A stretch of DNA of 64,000 bases, taken from positions 124,001 to 188,000 of the forward strand of contig NZ_KB893931.1 in assembly GCF_000374285.1 (NCBI RefSeq), read 5' to 3'. The stretch comes from Actinobacillus capsulatus DSM 19761 (GTDB lineage: Bacteria; Pseudomonadota; Gammaproteobacteria; Enterobacterales; Pasteurellaceae). Under the pieces are notes generated by a model. It did not search any database. It worked only from the letters and a program-made list of their open reading frames with translations, and had not been told where the DNA came from. Positions 8,377 through 18,387 of the stretch are shown one piece after another. Position numbers and translations under genes: made by a program. Every line of letters starts with the position of its first letter. Position 1 is the stretch's first letter.

Positions 8377-9654
8377 ATGCTAACGAAAGAACAACAAATA
8401 TTCTTCCGCACTGAATTACTCAGTAATTTAGACGTGGAAAAACTCGATGAAATCCAAAACGAGCGTAATAAATTAATTGAAGAACTTACTCAGTCTCTTT
8501 ATCGCATTGCTAACAGTAATGCGATTTATCTGACACCGGCTGATGCCACTTATATGGCAGGTTTGGTAGCAGATGAAATTGATGGGTATGGCCCGATACG
8601 TGAGTTAATGGAAGATGAAACGGTCAACGATATTTTAGTGAATGGGCCGGATAATATCTGGGTTGAACGTGCCGGTATTCTTGAGAAAACCAACAGAACC
8701 TTTATCAATAATGAGCAATTAACCGACATTGCAAAGCGCCTTGTCGCTCGAGTCGGTCGCCGTATTGATGAAGGAATGCCGTTAGTTGACTCTCGTTTAC
8801 CTGACGGTAGCCGTTTAAACGTGGTTATTCAGCCGATCGCATTGGACGGTACATCGATTTCAATTCGTAAATTCTCCAAATCGAAAAAGTCATTACAAGA
8901 TTTGGTTAATTTCGGATCAATGACGTTAGATATGGCAAATTTCCTAATTATTGCCGCACGTTCTCGAGTCAATATCATCGTGTCAGGCGGTACGGGGTCA
9001 GGTAAAACGACCTTACTTAATGCGCTCTCCAACTATATTTCACCGACTGAACGTGTACTAACGCTGGAAGATACGGCGGAACTGCGTTTGGAACAGCCGC
9101 ACGTAGTTCGACTGGAAACTCGTTTAGCCGGAGTGGAAAAAACCGGTGAAGTTTCGATGCAAGATTTGGTAATCAATGCGTTACGTATGCGTCCGGAACG
9201 TATCATCGTGGGTGAGTGTCGTGGTGCGGAAGCATTCCAAATGTTACAAGCGATGAATACTGGCCATGATGGCTCAATGTCAACCTTGCACGCCAATAGC
9301 CCAAGAGATGCAACCGCTCGTTTGGAAAATATGGTGATGATGGCGAATGCTTCCCTACCGCTTGAGGCGATTCGCCGTAATATTTCTTCTGCAGTAAATA
9401 TTATTATTCAGGCGTCTCGTTTGAATGACGGCTCTCGTAAGGTCACCAATATTACTGAGGTTTTCGGCATGGAAAACGGACAAATTGTCTTACAAGATAT
9501 TTTCTCGTTCGAGCCTAGTAAATACCGTGATGAGAATAACAAGATTATTGGGAAGTTTATTAATCACGGCTTATTGACGCGTTCAGCGGTTTATCAAAAT
9601 GCCCAAATGTTTAATTTAAGCAATGAGCTACAAAATATCTTTAAGGAGAAGTAA
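8377..9654 (+). CDS. tadA: Pilus assembly ATPase TadA (CpaF family)
   Basis: Secretion ATPase of 425 aa that powers Flp assembly at the cytoplasmic face. Walker A (VSGGTGSGKTTLLNAL) is at about residues 202-217. It is followed by the Asp box (LEDTAELRLEQPHVVRLETR), a Walker B region (RPERIIVGECRGAEA) and the His box (GHDGSMSTLHANSPRDA, about 294-310). It starts 8 nt after tadZ and its stop overlaps the tadB ATG. Confidence 0.94.
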   Translation: MLTKEQQIFFRTELLSNLDVEKLDEIQNERNKLIEELTQSLYRIANSNAIYLTPADATYMAGLVADEIDGYGPIRELMEDETVNDILVNGPDNIWVERAGILEKTNRTFINNEQLTDIAKRLVARVGRRIDEGMPLVDSRLPDGSRLNVVIQPIALDGTSISIRKFSKSKKSLQDLVNFGSMTLDMANFLIIAARSRVNIIVSGGTGSGKTTLLNALSNYISPTERVLTLEDTAELRLEQPHVVRLETRLAGVEKTGEVSMQDLVINALRMRPERIIVGECRGAEAFQMLQAMNTGHDGSMSTLHANSPRDATARLENMVMMANASLPLEAIRRNISSAVNIIIQASRLNDGSRKVTNITEVFGMENGQIVLQDIFSFEPSKYRDENNKIIGKFINHGLLTRSAVYQNAQMFNLSNELQNIFKEK

Positions 9655-10541
9655 TGGCACTACTCTATTATTTTGTCCTTGCTTTTGGTGCGTTATTGTT
9701 AATGTTTACTGCTTCCGCTTGGTTTAAAACGACTAAAAAAATTAATGCGCGTGAAACCAATTTTAGCGAAAAACTCGACAAAACCGCTAAAAAGCTGCAA
9801 AAGACGGTTTATTTATGGTTCTATTACTTTACTTCCGGTGACAAAAATAATCTTGTCCGAAATATCATTATCCACTTTTTGATCTTTATCGGCTTGTATT
9901 ATCTCAATACCCAATTTATTCGCTTTAACAACCAAATTTTTATGGTGGTGGAATTAATTGGCTTTATTTTCGCCGTATGGAAGTTAGGTCAACGCCGCAA
10001 TAGAAAATTGTTTAACGAGAAGTTCCCCGAAGTGATTCAGGTACTTAACTCCGCTACTTCTTCCGGTATCAGCCTTTTACAAGCGTTAGAACGCTGCGGT
10101 AAAGATATTACCGGTCCTATTGGGGAAGAATTCACAATGATTTACAAGCGTTTAGTGCGTGGTGAAGATGCAATGGCGGTCTTTCATGATAGTTTCTCTC
10201 GCTATCCTTATAAAGAGTTCTACTTCTTTATTAGCATTATTCGTACCAATCTTTCTCGAGGCGGACAAATGCGTGAGGTGATTTCTCGTTTAGGACGCGC
10301 GATTGCGGATTCAAACAAAATGGAACAAAAGAAGAAAGCGATGACTTCGGAAGCAAGAATGTCTGCGGCAATCGTTGCTTGCTTTCCGGTTGCATTCTTA
10401 TTGTTTATGAAAGTAACCACACCGGAGAACTTTGACTTCGTAGTAAACGATCCTGGCGGTCGAATTATTCTTTATTACGTGATGGGGAGTGAATTACTCG
10501 GTATATTTATTATCTGGTGGCTAATGAGGAAATCGACCTAA
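9654..10541 (+). CDS. tadB: Inner-membrane platform protein TadB
   Basis: A 295-aa type II secretion F-domain protein forming half of the inner-membrane platform. There is an N-terminal membrane segment, a second hydrophobic pair around residues 70-105, and a cytoplasmic T2SSF domain (PEVIQVLNSATSSGISLLQALE...). Two C-terminal membrane segments follow. It overlaps tadA at ATGG and ends in TAATG shared with tadC. Confidence 0.9.
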   Translation: MALLYYFVLAFGALLLMFTASAWFKTTKKINARETNFSEKLDKTAKKLQKTVYLWFYYFTSGDKNNLVRNIIIHFLIFIGLYYLNTQFIRFNNQIFMVVELIGFIFAVWKLGQRRNRKLFNEKFPEVIQVLNSATSSGISLLQALERCGKDITGPIGEEFTMIYKRLVRGEDAMAVFHDSFSRYPYKEFYFFISIIRTNLSRGGQMREVISRLGRAIADSNKMEQKKKAMTSEARMSAAIVACFPVAFLLFMKVTTPENFDFVVNDPGGRIILYYVMGSELLGIFIIWWLMRKST

Positions 10542-11386
10542 TGAATCTTATTCTATTCTTCCTTGGTATTATCTTCTTCGGCGGTTTCGTTTTAATTGTA
10601 GCATTTTCACATAAAAAGAAAATCGACCGTAACAAAGAAATCTTAGAAGGTGTACGCCCGACGGATAATGTCGAAGATAACAGCCAAAAAGGGAAAACCA
10701 AACAACAAGTTGAACTGGAATTATTACTTGTTAATAAAAATCCGTTACTTAAATTCCTTGGTTTAGTGGATAAAAATATCAAAGTGAAAATGTTGGTTAT
10801 CGCCCTACTTACTTTGATTAACTACTTTGTCAGCGAAGATCAAACTACCTTTTTATTAGGTTGTGCCGTGGTGGTAATATTGGCAATTATGTTACCGAGT
10901 ATCACTATCGGTGCGATTCTGAAAAGTAAGATTAAACGCATTATGAACGATATCCCCGGCTTTATCGATCTGGTTGCGGTTAATGTTCAGACCGGTATTA
11001 GTATCGAAGCGGCATTTAAACAAGTGGCAATCGACTTCGAACATTTAAATGCAGACTTAACCTACGTGATTCTACGCATCATGCGTAAAGCGGAACTCAC
11101 TAGCTTAAGCGCCGCATTACAAGATATGGCAATTTCGCTACCAACCAAAGAAATTCGAATGTTTTGTACGGTAATGCAGCAGAGCCTAAATTTCGGCTCT
11201 TCGCTTTATGAGCATTTAACACAACTATCTGCCGATATTCGTGAAATGCAATTACTTGTAATGGAAGAAAAGCTCGGAACACTTTCAGCCAAGATGAGTA
11301 TTCCACTGATTCTATTCATTATGTTCCCTATTATTATTCTGATTGTTGCACCTGGTGCTATGAGGGTTTTACCACATGTCTTCTAA
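10541..11386 (+). CDS. tadC: Inner-membrane platform protein TadC
   Basis: A 281-aa T2SSF-domain protein, partner of TadB. The ATG at 10541 (MNLILFFLGII...) overlaps the tadB stop as TAATG and has GAGG about 11 nt upstream; an in-frame ATG at 10517 inside tadB lacks a good ribosome-binding site. An N-terminal membrane segment, a central hydrophobic pair and a final one (IPLILFIMFPIIILIVAP) flank the conserved cytoplasmic domain (DIPGFIDLVAVNVQTGISIEAAF). Its end overlaps tadD by 11 nt. Confidence 0.9.
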   Translation: MNLILFFLGIIFFGGFVLIVAFSHKKKIDRNKEILEGVRPTDNVEDNSQKGKTKQQVELELLLVNKNPLLKFLGLVDKNIKVKMLVIALLTLINYFVSEDQTTFLLGCAVVVILAIMLPSITIGAILKSKIKRIMNDIPGFIDLVAVNVQTGISIEAAFKQVAIDFEHLNADLTYVILRIMRKAELTSLSAALQDMAISLPTKEIRMFCTVMQQSLNFGSSLYEHLTQLSADIREMQLLVMEEKLGTLSAKMSIPLILFIMFPIIILIVAPGAMRVLPHVF

Positions 11387-12131
11387 ATTACTTAAAACAA
11401 TTTTTGTTTCAACCGTATTATTGTCTTTATCTGCTTGTTCAAGTCTTACAACTTCAACCTCTGCAGCACAGAGTGTAGATCAACAAGAAAGACTTTACCA
11501 AGATACTAAAAACTATAGTGCGTTAATTTCGTTATACCGTGAACAACTTAAATTAAATCAAGATCCACAACTGCAATATAAACTTGCGAAAAGCTACTAC
11601 TTAGCCGGTGATAGTAAGTCTTCTCTACTTTATTTAGAACCGTTACGCTTTTCTCAACTCTCATTTAATGATGATGTAGAGTTATTGTATATCCGCAATC
11701 AGATTCAAGCCGGTGATTACAATGAAGCGTATTTAGCTGCAAGTGATCTTGTTGCGTTATCACCAAAAAATAGCGAAGCATACAACTTGCGTGGTATTAG
11801 CTTGGCGCAGTTAGGCAAATTAGCGGATGCAGAGAAAGACTTGAATAAATCTCGCGAGTTATTTATTCACGACACGATTGCTATCAACAATTTAGCAATG
11901 CTAAGTATTTTAAATAATGACTACAAAAATGCGGTAAATCTGTTATTGCCACAATATTTAAACGGTTCAACCGATTCTCGTTTAATTCACAACCTAGTCT
12001 TTGCGTTAGTTAAAGCCGGTGACACCGAATATGCATTAGATATTATTCGTAAAGAAAAACTAAATTCGTCACCGGAGGATTTAGTCAACGCATTAAAGAA
12101 AACTAAAAAATCACCGATAGTAGGTCACTAA
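11376..12131 (+). CDS. tadD: TPR lipoprotein TadD
   Basis: Predicted lipoprotein of 251 aa with a signal peptide and lipobox LSAC (Cys21). At least four tetratricopeptide-like helical repeats follow (for example NSEAYNLRGISLAQLGKLADAEKDLNK, split here only for description). TadD is thought to act as a pilotin or scaffold for secretin assembly, in the manner of PilF/PilW. It is translationally coupled to tadC. Confidence 0.87.
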   Translation: MSSKLLKTIFVSTVLLSLSACSSLTTSTSAAQSVDQQERLYQDTKNYSALISLYREQLKLNQDPQLQYKLAKSYYLAGDSKSSLLYLEPLRFSQLSFNDDVELLYIRNQIQAGDYNEAYLAASDLVALSPKNSEAYNLRGISLAQLGKLADAEKDLNKSRELFIHDTIAINNLAMLSILNNDYKNAVNLLLPQYLNGSTDSRLIHNLVFALVKAGDTEYALDIIRKEKLNSSPEDLVNALKKTKKSPIVGH

Positions 12132-12133
12132 TA

Positions 12134-12619
12134 ATGAAAAATACGCTTTCTCGTTTTATCCGTAATGTAAAAGGCGTAGCAACTATTGAGTTCAGTCTAA
12201 CGATTGGACTCTTTATTCTCGTCCTTTTTATGATCGCAGAAGGGTGTCGGATTGCCCTTCTTTCGTCTTATTTAGATTTATCTGTTTCTGAAGCTTCCCG
12301 TGTAACCAGAAAAAATCCTGCGGGCAGCGACTACCAAAAATTGTTTAATGACAGCCTAAAAAATAACGGCCGCCTTTGGTCATTTCTGAGTCAAGATGCC
12401 ATTACAGAAGTGAACGTGAAGTATGCTAATACCTTTGATGATTTGGTTGAACAACGACTTAAAGACGAATCAAAAGGTTCTGCCTTTGCACAATACTCAT
12501 TTCAGTATAAATACAAACCGTTATTCTTCTGGGTTCCAAAAGGCGCAGTTGAACCTCTATTTCACCGTAATATCGTGGTACTTCAAGAATATGAAAAAGA
12601 TAAAGCAACTTCTAAATAA
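12134..12619 (+). CDS. tadE: Pseudopilin TadE
   Basis: A 161-aa pseudopilin. The prepilin-like motif VKG|VATIEFSLTIG begins a single hydrophobic helix, with Glu5 of the mature protein conserved, so it should be a TadV substrate. The rest is a periplasmic domain. It starts 2 nt after tadD and overlaps tadF by 29 nt. Confidence 0.87.
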   Translation: MKNTLSRFIRNVKGVATIEFSLTIGLFILVLFMIAEGCRIALLSSYLDLSVSEASRVTRKNPAGSDYQKLFNDSLKNNGRLWSFLSQDAITEVNVKYANTFDDLVEQRLKDESKGSAFAQYSFQYKYKPLFFWVPKGAVEPLFHRNIVVLQEYEKDKATSK

Positions 12620-13187
12620 TAATCAAGGTTCGGTAACCGTAGAATTTATATTTATTTTCTTCCTGTTTTCAGTATTACTTATTTTCTTAGTGGACGTTAC
12701 GATTTTGCAATCGACCGCCGGAAAATTACAACGCACGTCTTATTCACTTTTAAATGTCGTTAAAGAACGTAATATTTCGGACGGCGGTAAGGAAGAAGTA
12801 ACTCAAGAAGATGTTAAGAAGTTAAAAAAACTTGCTGTTAAGTTAATGGGCGAAACGGATGAGAAGCTGATTGATGTGACCGTGCAATACTATGGCTTTG
12901 AACCGATTAAACCTCAAGATCCTAAAAGTAGTAGTGCTACTCGTCCGGAGAAGAAATTGAAATTCTCAACATCTTCAACCAGCAATCAATGCAAAGCTGC
13001 TTATAGTACAAATATTACTGATGCGGCACCGCTTACCGAGAACTTTAAAGGTTCAAACCGTTATGCGGCAATCTATTACGTAACGGTCTGTCGCAAAATG
13101 ACTAACTTATTTAAAGGACTTACATTAGCAAAACAAGACTATGAATCCGGCTGGTTACGTGCATCAGCTTTAGGTGTCGGTCGTTAA
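12591..13187 (+). CDS. tadF: Pseudopilin TadF
   Basis: A 198-aa pseudopilin. The start at 12591 (MKKIKQLLNNNQG...) places the cleavage motif NNQG|SVTVEFIFIFF at residue 13, as expected; longer in-frame starts lie deep inside tadE. A single membrane helix is followed by a periplasmic domain with two cysteines (NQCKAAY, TVCRKM). Confidence 0.86.
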   Translation: MKKIKQLLNNNQGSVTVEFIFIFFLFSVLLIFLVDVTILQSTAGKLQRTSYSLLNVVKERNISDGGKEEVTQEDVKKLKKLAVKLMGETDEKLIDVTVQYYGFEPIKPQDPKSSSATRPEKKLKFSTSSTSNQCKAAYSTNITDAAPLTENFKGSNRYAAIYYVTVCRKMTNLFKGLTLAKQDYESGWLRASALGVGR

Positions 13188-13210
13188 TAAATCAATAAGG
13201 ATGGATTCTT

Positions 13211-14797
13211 ATGAAAATAACCTCATTATCTCAAGCCAGACGTTTTATTCAGGATGAGTCCGGCGTATATACCGTTATGGGCGGATTACTCGCACTCCCA
13301 ATTCTTGCACTTATTTTTGTTTCTCTTGAAAGTGCCGGTATTATTCAAGATCAAGCCCGTCTTTCTGATAGTTTGGAGCAAGCGGTATTATCACTGACTG
13401 CGGAAAACAATAGTGGTCGAAAAATGACTGATTACAAATTAGGTGGCTCTAATCCAAGCGACGAAAGTTTTAATATTTCTTCAGAAGTAGGTAAGCGAGA
13501 TCATGCAATCGTTACTGCTTTTGTCAAAACTTTTTTACCGCAAACAGATGAAAAAAATATGCACTTAACTCCACTATGTAAAACCATAAATAATACCAGT
13601 GGTAAAGGTCATACTAGTTCTAGTGAGGTGACATGCACCGTTAGTGGTACTGTCGAACATAAATCTTGGTTTCCTCTAAAAGTAGGTAATCTAGAGGTTA
13701 TTCCTAAACAGGTTAATGTAGCAAGCCAATCTAGAGCAATTAAAAAGAATACTTTTAATATCCCGATTGATTTAATGGTAGTCGCGGATCTATCCGGTTC
13801 GATGAATTTTGATTTAGATAATAATGAGACAAAAAAAACTGGTAAACCAAGTAAAATAAGCATATTAAAAGACGTACTAGTTGAACTAGCAGATAAAACA
13901 CTATTAAGTGAAGATGCTAATCAAAATAATCGAATTTACGTAACTCCTTTTGCATTCGGCGCAGAAATTGATAAAAATAATTGTGCTCTTCCATATTCTT
14001 GGAGCACAGAACGTTCATCTAGAGCTCAGGATATTAAAAATATACTAAATAAACAAACCTCACTACATAGCCGAGCAGATTTAATTAATAATTTAGTTTA
14101 TAAAATAAGTACAGAGGAAACATTAAATAATATTAATGGAAAGCAAAACTATAATGTTACTTTTCCCAAAAATGCATTTTGTCTTAAAGATATGAAGACT
14201 AATAGCCAAAAGTGGTTTTCTCGCTCAGATAAGTCAGAATTTACTAGTTATGTTCAATCTATTAAAGCTAATGGCGCAACATTAGCTAGTTCTGGAGTAT
14301 TGGTTGCTGCTAATAATATGATTAAGGACGGAAGCAGAACTGAACAATTAAAAGAACAAACTAAAAGAGTAATTCTTGTATTATCTGATGGAAATGATGA
14401 AATTGTAAAAGGGGATCCTAACAATAATGTACCTTTCTTAAACTATACACGGATTACAGAAAATCTAATTTATGGAAAACAAGAAGAATTTTTATCTGGA
14501 AAGAAAGAAGTATTATTTGGTAATACTACTATTGAAACTTATCTAACAGACACTCAACCTAAAAAAGTAACAAATGGTATGTGTGATATTATCAGAAATA
14601 AACTAAATACTTTAAATAAAGATAAAAATACTAAGATTGTCTTTGTAGAATTTGGTTACGCATCAAAAGCAAAACAAGCTTGGCAGCATTGTGTAGGCAA
14701 TGGTAATTACTACTCTGCCAACGATAAAGCCTCACTCCTCAGCTCATTCAAACAAGCTATTGGTGAAACGGATGATGTAGGACGTAGTATTAACTAA
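13211..14797 (+). CDS. tadG: Tad pilus protein TadG with von Willebrand A domain
   Basis: Last gene of the operon, 528 aa. The N terminus carries a TadE/TadG-like membrane segment (GVYTVMGGLLALPILALIF). From about residue 185 a von Willebrand factor A domain begins; its metal-site motif D-L-S-G-S is intact in VVADLSGSMNFD. TadG is held to anchor or regulate the machine in the envelope. Base composition drops sharply to AT-rich across 13,800-14,690, inside the VWA domain, unlike the preceding tad genes. AAGGATGG lies upstream of the start. Confidence 0.87.
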   Translation: MKITSLSQARRFIQDESGVYTVMGGLLALPILALIFVSLESAGIIQDQARLSDSLEQAVLSLTAENNSGRKMTDYKLGGSNPSDESFNISSEVGKRDHAIVTAFVKTFLPQTDEKNMHLTPLCKTINNTSGKGHTSSSEVTCTVSGTVEHKSWFPLKVGNLEVIPKQVNVASQSRAIKKNTFNIPIDLMVVADLSGSMNFDLDNNETKKTGKPSKISILKDVLVELADKTLLSEDANQNNRIYVTPFAFGAEIDKNNCALPYSWSTERSSRAQDIKNILNKQTSLHSRADLINNLVYKISTEETLNNINGKQNYNVTFPKNAFCLKDMKTNSQKWFSRSDKSEFTSYVQSIKANGATLASSGVLVAANNMIKDGSRTEQLKEQTKRVILVLSDGNDEIVKGDPNNNVPFLNYTRITENLIYGKQEEFLSGKKEVLFGNTTIETYLTDTQPKKVTNGMCDIIRNKLNTLNKDKNTKIVFVEFGYASKAKQAWQHCVGNGNYYSANDKASLLSSFKQAIGETDDVGRSIN

Positions 14798-14818
14798 AGA
14801 TAGAATAGAGATATAAAT

Positions 14819-14864
14819 AAGCGGTCTAGATTTGCAAGATTTTTACAAATTCAGACCGCTTTTA
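14819..14864 (+). terminator. Terminator of the tad operon, built from an uptake-signal pair
   Basis: AAGCGGTCT (14819-14827) pairs with AGACCGCTT (14853-14861), with the stem extended by GATTTG/CAAATT, followed by TTATTT. It lies between the convergent tadG and recO, so it may serve both strands. The arms are cores of the Actinobacillus-type uptake signal. Confidence 0.75.
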
Positions 14865-14882
14865 TTTGCTCTTTTTTAGCGT

Positions 14883-15605
14883 TTAACCGCTTTTAAGTTT
14901 ATTAGGTAAGATACTTTGGAACAGCTCTCGGCTTTTTAGTGGTTGAGAACCTAAGTAAGGTTTGAGAGCAATGCGGGTAAAGCGTTTTGCTGCTTGTAAG
15001 GTGGCTTTATCAGAAAAATCCAGCTGTTCGAAAGCCAATAAATCTTTGCCCAAAAAGCTAGCATTATTCTGCAACAGCGAGGCAATAAAGCCTTGATTTT
15101 CTTTAAACTGATAAGTCATTGATGGCGATACCGGCTCACCGGTTGCAGCACATACGCTGAAATTCACACCGTAACCTAATGCTTTTAAGGTGTGAAATTC
15201 AAAGGTTCTTAAAATCGCTTCAAGATTATCAGGCTGAGTTGCTAAGTGTGTTACGCACTGCAAATAGTGCTGAAAAAGCGCCGGATAAGCGGTCTGATTT
15301 TCTAAAACTCTTGCAAGCACTTCATTCACATAAAAGCCGCTGTACAGCGCCAAGGTTTGCATTGGTAAAGTTAACGAAGCGGGTTCCGCTTTGGTTAGGT
15401 TTTTTAATTCACCTTTTCCGCTCCAACGCAATAGCAACGGCGTAAATGGTTGTAATACGGCTTTCAGCGGCGAACGAGGCCGTCTTGCCCCCTTGGCAAG
15501 TAAGGTAATACGCCCGTGATCTTCGGTAAAAAAATCTACCAACAAACTTGTTTCACTATATTCACGGCGGTGTAAAACAAATCCTCGATGCCAATTTTCT
15601 ATCAT
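14883..15605 (-). CDS. recO: DNA repair protein RecO
   Basis: A 240-aa recombination mediator that loads RecA on SSB-coated DNA with RecR. It has the N-terminal OB-fold ([27 protein letters not shown]...[11 protein letters not shown]) and the helical C-terminal domain. It is the last gene of the lepA-lepB-rnc-era-recO cluster and starts 15 nt after the era stop, with no strong ribosome-binding site, so translational coupling is likely. Confidence 0.92.
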   Translation of the reverse strand: MIENWHRGFVLHRREYSETSLLVDFFTEDHGRITLLAKGARRPRSPLKAVLQPFTPLLLRWSGKGELKNLTKAEPASLTLPMQTLALYSGFYVNEVLARVLENQTAYPALFQHYLQCVTHLATQPDNLEAILRTFEFHTLKALGYGVNFSVCAATGEPVSPSMTYQFKENQGFIASLLQNNASFLGKDLLAFEQLDFSDKATLQAAKRFTRIALKPYLGSQPLKSRELFQSILPNKLKSG

Positions 15606-15620
15606 GATTTATTTCAGAAA

Positions 15621-16535
15621 CTACTCGTCCATATAGCCTAAACTACGTAATGCACGCTCGTCATCTGCCCAGCCAGCTTTCACTTTCACCCATAATTCTA
15701 AGTGAACTTTGTTATCAAACAAACGTTCCATATCAGCTCGAGCTTCAGTGCCAATCGTTTTAATTTTTTGACCTTTCGCACCGATCACCATTTTTTTCTG
15801 ACCTTCACGCTCTACTAAAATCAAACCGTTGATTTCATAAGTACCACGCTCATTCAGTTTAAATTGTTCGATTTCAACCGTAACTGAATAAGGTAATTCT
15901 TCACCGGTAAAACGCATTAATTTTTCACGAATAATTTCCGATGCCATAAAGCGCTGGCTACGGTCGGTAACATATTCTTCAGGGAAATGGTGAACCCCTT
16001 CACGTAATGATTTACGTACAATTTTTTGCAGAATATGGACATTTTTACCACGTTGTGCAGAGATCGGTAAAATTTCCACAAAATCAAATTTTTGAGAAAG
16101 TTCGGTAATATGCGGCAATAACTCATCTTTTTCTTTGATATTATCAACTTTATTAATCACTAAGACCACCGGTGCTTTAGCCGCACGCAATTTATTTAAT
16201 ACCATTTCGTCATCGTCGGTCCATTTGGTGCCTTCCACCACGAAAATAATTAAATCCACATCGCCGATTGCCGAGCTTGCCGCACGGTTCATTAAACGGT
16301 TAATCGCTCGTTTCTCTTCGATATGTAACCCCGGCGTATCCACGTAAATCGCTTGGTATTGATCTTCGGTATGAATACCGACAATACGGTGACGTGTCGT
16401 CTGCGCTTTACGAGAGGTAATTGAAATTTTTTGACCTAAAATTTTATTTAACAATGTTGATTTACCGACATTCGGGCGACCAACAATGGCAATAAAGCCA
16501 CAGTAGGTTTTAGGTTGTTGATTTTGTTCTGTCAT
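15621..16535 (-). CDS. era: GTPase Era
   Basis: A 304-aa essential GTPase for 16S rRNA maturation and 30S assembly. G1 is [12 protein letters not shown] (about 17-28), G3 is DTPG, G4 is NKVD. The C-terminal KH domain includes [11 protein letters not shown] and binds the 3' end of 16S rRNA. AAGGA is well placed before the ATG. Confidence 0.95.
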   Translation of the reverse strand: MTEQNQQPKTYCGFIAIVGRPNVGKSTLLNKILGQKISITSRKAQTTRHRIVGIHTEDQYQAIYVDTPGLHIEEKRAINRLMNRAASSAIGDVDLIIFVVEGTKWTDDDEMVLNKLRAAKAPVVLVINKVDNIKEKDELLPHITELSQKFDFVEILPISAQRGKNVHILQKIVRKSLREGVHHFPEEYVTDRSQRFMASEIIREKLMRFTGEELPYSVTVEIEQFKLNERGTYEINGLILVEREGQKKMVIGAKGQKIKTIGTEARADMERLFDNKVHLELWVKVKAGWADDERALRSLGYMDE

Positions 16536-16594
16536 TGTTATTCCTTGACTCAGCGGAATAACTTTATTGTTATCTTTTATTCCGCCGCTATAGA

Positions 16595-17263
16595 TTATTT
16601 GTTTAATTTTACCAGCACTTGCTCGGCGGCATTTTGCTCCGCTTTGCGGCGACTGGTACCAACACCGATAAAGATTTCATCGAATGTTTCAATTTTACAA
16701 GTGACTTTAAAAGTTTGATTATGTGCTTCACCTTTAATATCAATCACTTCATAGGTTGGTAACTGTAATTTCCGACCTTGTAAAAACTCTTGTAGGCGTG
16801 TTTTCGGATCTTTTTGCGCATCACCCGGTTTCATCTCAGCTAATAAGTCTTGATACCATACGGATACACGCTCAATCGCATTATCCATACCGGAATCCAG
16901 ATAAATCGCAGCAATAATCGCTTCCACACAGTCAGAAAGAATCGACTCACGGCGGTAACCACCGCTTTTCAATTCACCTGCACCTAATTTCATATATTCG
17001 CCTAAATCAAATTGGCGAGCCAAAATCGCTAGTGTTTGTTCACGCACTAGTGTTGCTCGCATACGACTTAATTCACCTTCATTTGCCTTAGGGAATTTCT
17101 CAAATAGCACTTTACCAATAGCAAAATTTAAAATCGAATCACCAAGAAATTCTAGGCGTTCATTATTTTTGGCACCGGCACTACGGTGAGTTAATGCTTG
17201 TAAAAGGTAATCTAGGCTAATAAATTTATAGCCTAATTTTTTTTGTAATCGTTCAATATGCAT
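16595..17263 (-). CDS. rnc: Ribonuclease III
   Basis: A 222-aa double-strand-specific endoribonuclease for rRNA and mRNA processing. The RNase III signature [12 protein letters not shown] (about 37-48) and the second acidic site ([13 protein letters not shown]) are present. A C-terminal dsRBD ([13 protein letters not shown]... to [11 protein letters not shown]) completes it. No good Shine-Dalgarno is seen; the start follows an RNA hairpin and T-run, which may matter for autoregulation. Confidence 0.95.
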   Translation of the reverse strand: MHIERLQKKLGYKFISLDYLLQALTHRSAGAKNNERLEFLGDSILNFAIGKVLFEKFPKANEGELSRMRATLVREQTLAILARQFDLGEYMKLGAGELKSGGYRRESILSDCVEAIIAAIYLDSGMDNAIERVSVWYQDLLAEMKPGDAQKDPKTRLQEFLQGRKLQLPTYEVIDIKGEAHNQTFKVTCKIETFDEIFIGVGTSRRKAEQNAAEQVLVKLNK

Positions 17264-17268
17264 AAAAA

Positions 17269-17294
17269 ATTAAAGGGTGAGCTTACACCCACCT
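17269..17294 (-). promoter_or_regulatory. Hairpin and T-run just upstream of rnc
   Basis: On the minus strand GGGTG and CACCC form a stem with weaker outer pairs (AAAGG.../...CTTT), followed by TTTAATTTTTT, right before the rnc ATG. It could be the lepB terminator or attenuator, or an RNase III self-processing site as known in the leader of E. coli rnc. Confidence 0.4.
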
Positions 17295-17302
17295 TTCTCT
17301 GG

Positions 17303-18262
17303 TTATTGGATTGAACTGAACATTCGACCAAAGCGAATACCGCTTGGGAATTCATTTGGCTTCTTATCAAGGCTTAACCAAATATAAGTTGCCTTACCTA
17401 CTACATTTTTTTCCGGTACAAAGCCCCAAAAACGGCTGTCTTCACTGTTGTCTCGGTTATCACCCATCACGAAGTAATGACCTTCCGGCACAATCCATTC
17501 TCCGGCTGGCATTCCTTCTTGTGTGAAGAAATACGGTTCATAATTAAACGGCTGCGGATTATTTAAGATTTGGTGAATCACCTCACCTTTCTCAGTACGC
17601 TCCACTTGCATTTCACCATGATAGGAAAACTCAGGGTTTGGTACGCCTACGCTATAGTCAAATACAACTTGTTGGCCATCTGCGTAGGTCACCGTTAATT
17701 TTTGAGTACGTACATCATATTTAACACGGTCACCACCTACACCAATGATACGTTTAATATAGTCGATATGAGGCTGTTTCGGTGCTTTAAACACAACCAC
17801 ATCACCACGTTGCGGTTTACCGGTCTCAATTAACGTATTTTGCCAAATCGGATCTTTAATGCCATAACTAAACTTGTTTACGACTAAAAAATCCCCTACG
17901 CGTAAGGTTGGCTCCATTGATCCGCTTGGAATTTGAAACGGTTCAAAAATAAACGAACGTAATAACGTCACTAAAAAAAGTACGCCAAATAACGAGGCAA
18001 AAAACTCACCGGTTGCCGAACGTGGTTGAATCTCCGCTTTTTCTTGTTCCGTTAACGGGCGATTTAAATGCTTTTCTTCACGTGCAATTGCTAGTTTACG
18101 GCGAGGATCCGCACTAAATTTATAAAACGCCCAAAATCCGCCACAAATCACAACTAATGAAACCAATAAAATGGAGATTGTGTTTGGTAACTGCATTGAA
18201 TCAAGCCATTTCCAAACACCGTATAAAATTGCGATAAAAATAATCGGCATAATTTGTGCCAT
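17303..18262 (-). CDS. lepB: Signal peptidase I
   Basis: A 319-aa inner-membrane serine/lysine protease that removes signal peptides. Two N-terminal membrane segments precede the catalytic domain. Box B PSGSMEPTL carries the catalytic Ser, box D DYIKRIIGVGGDRV the Lys, and box E MGDNRDNSEDSRFWG is intact. It lies between lepA and rnc in the conserved order. Confidence 0.95.
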   Translation of the reverse strand: MAQIMPIIFIAILYGVWKWLDSMQLPNTISILLVSLVVICGGFWAFYKFSADPRRKLAIAREEKHLNRPLTEQEKAEIQPRSATGEFFASLFGVLFLVTLLRSFIFEPFQIPSGSMEPTLRVGDFLVVNKFSYGIKDPIWQNTLIETGKPQRGDVVVFKAPKQPHIDYIKRIIGVGGDRVKYDVRTQKLTVTYADGQQVVFDYSVGVPNPEFSYHGEMQVERTEKGEVIHQILNNPQPFNYEPYFFTQEGMPAGEWIVPEGHYFVMGDNRDNSEDSRFWGFVPEKNVVGKATYIWLSLDKKPNEFPSGIRFGRMFSSIQ

Positions 18263-18387
18263 TGTGTTCTCCCTTGTTTATCTACTGCCATCTACGACAA
18301 AATCACGGAATATAGCGGGTAAAATTTGCAAAACTTTTGCAAAAATTGACCGCTTTTCTTCCGTGATTCTAGTTCAGCGGTAAATGA

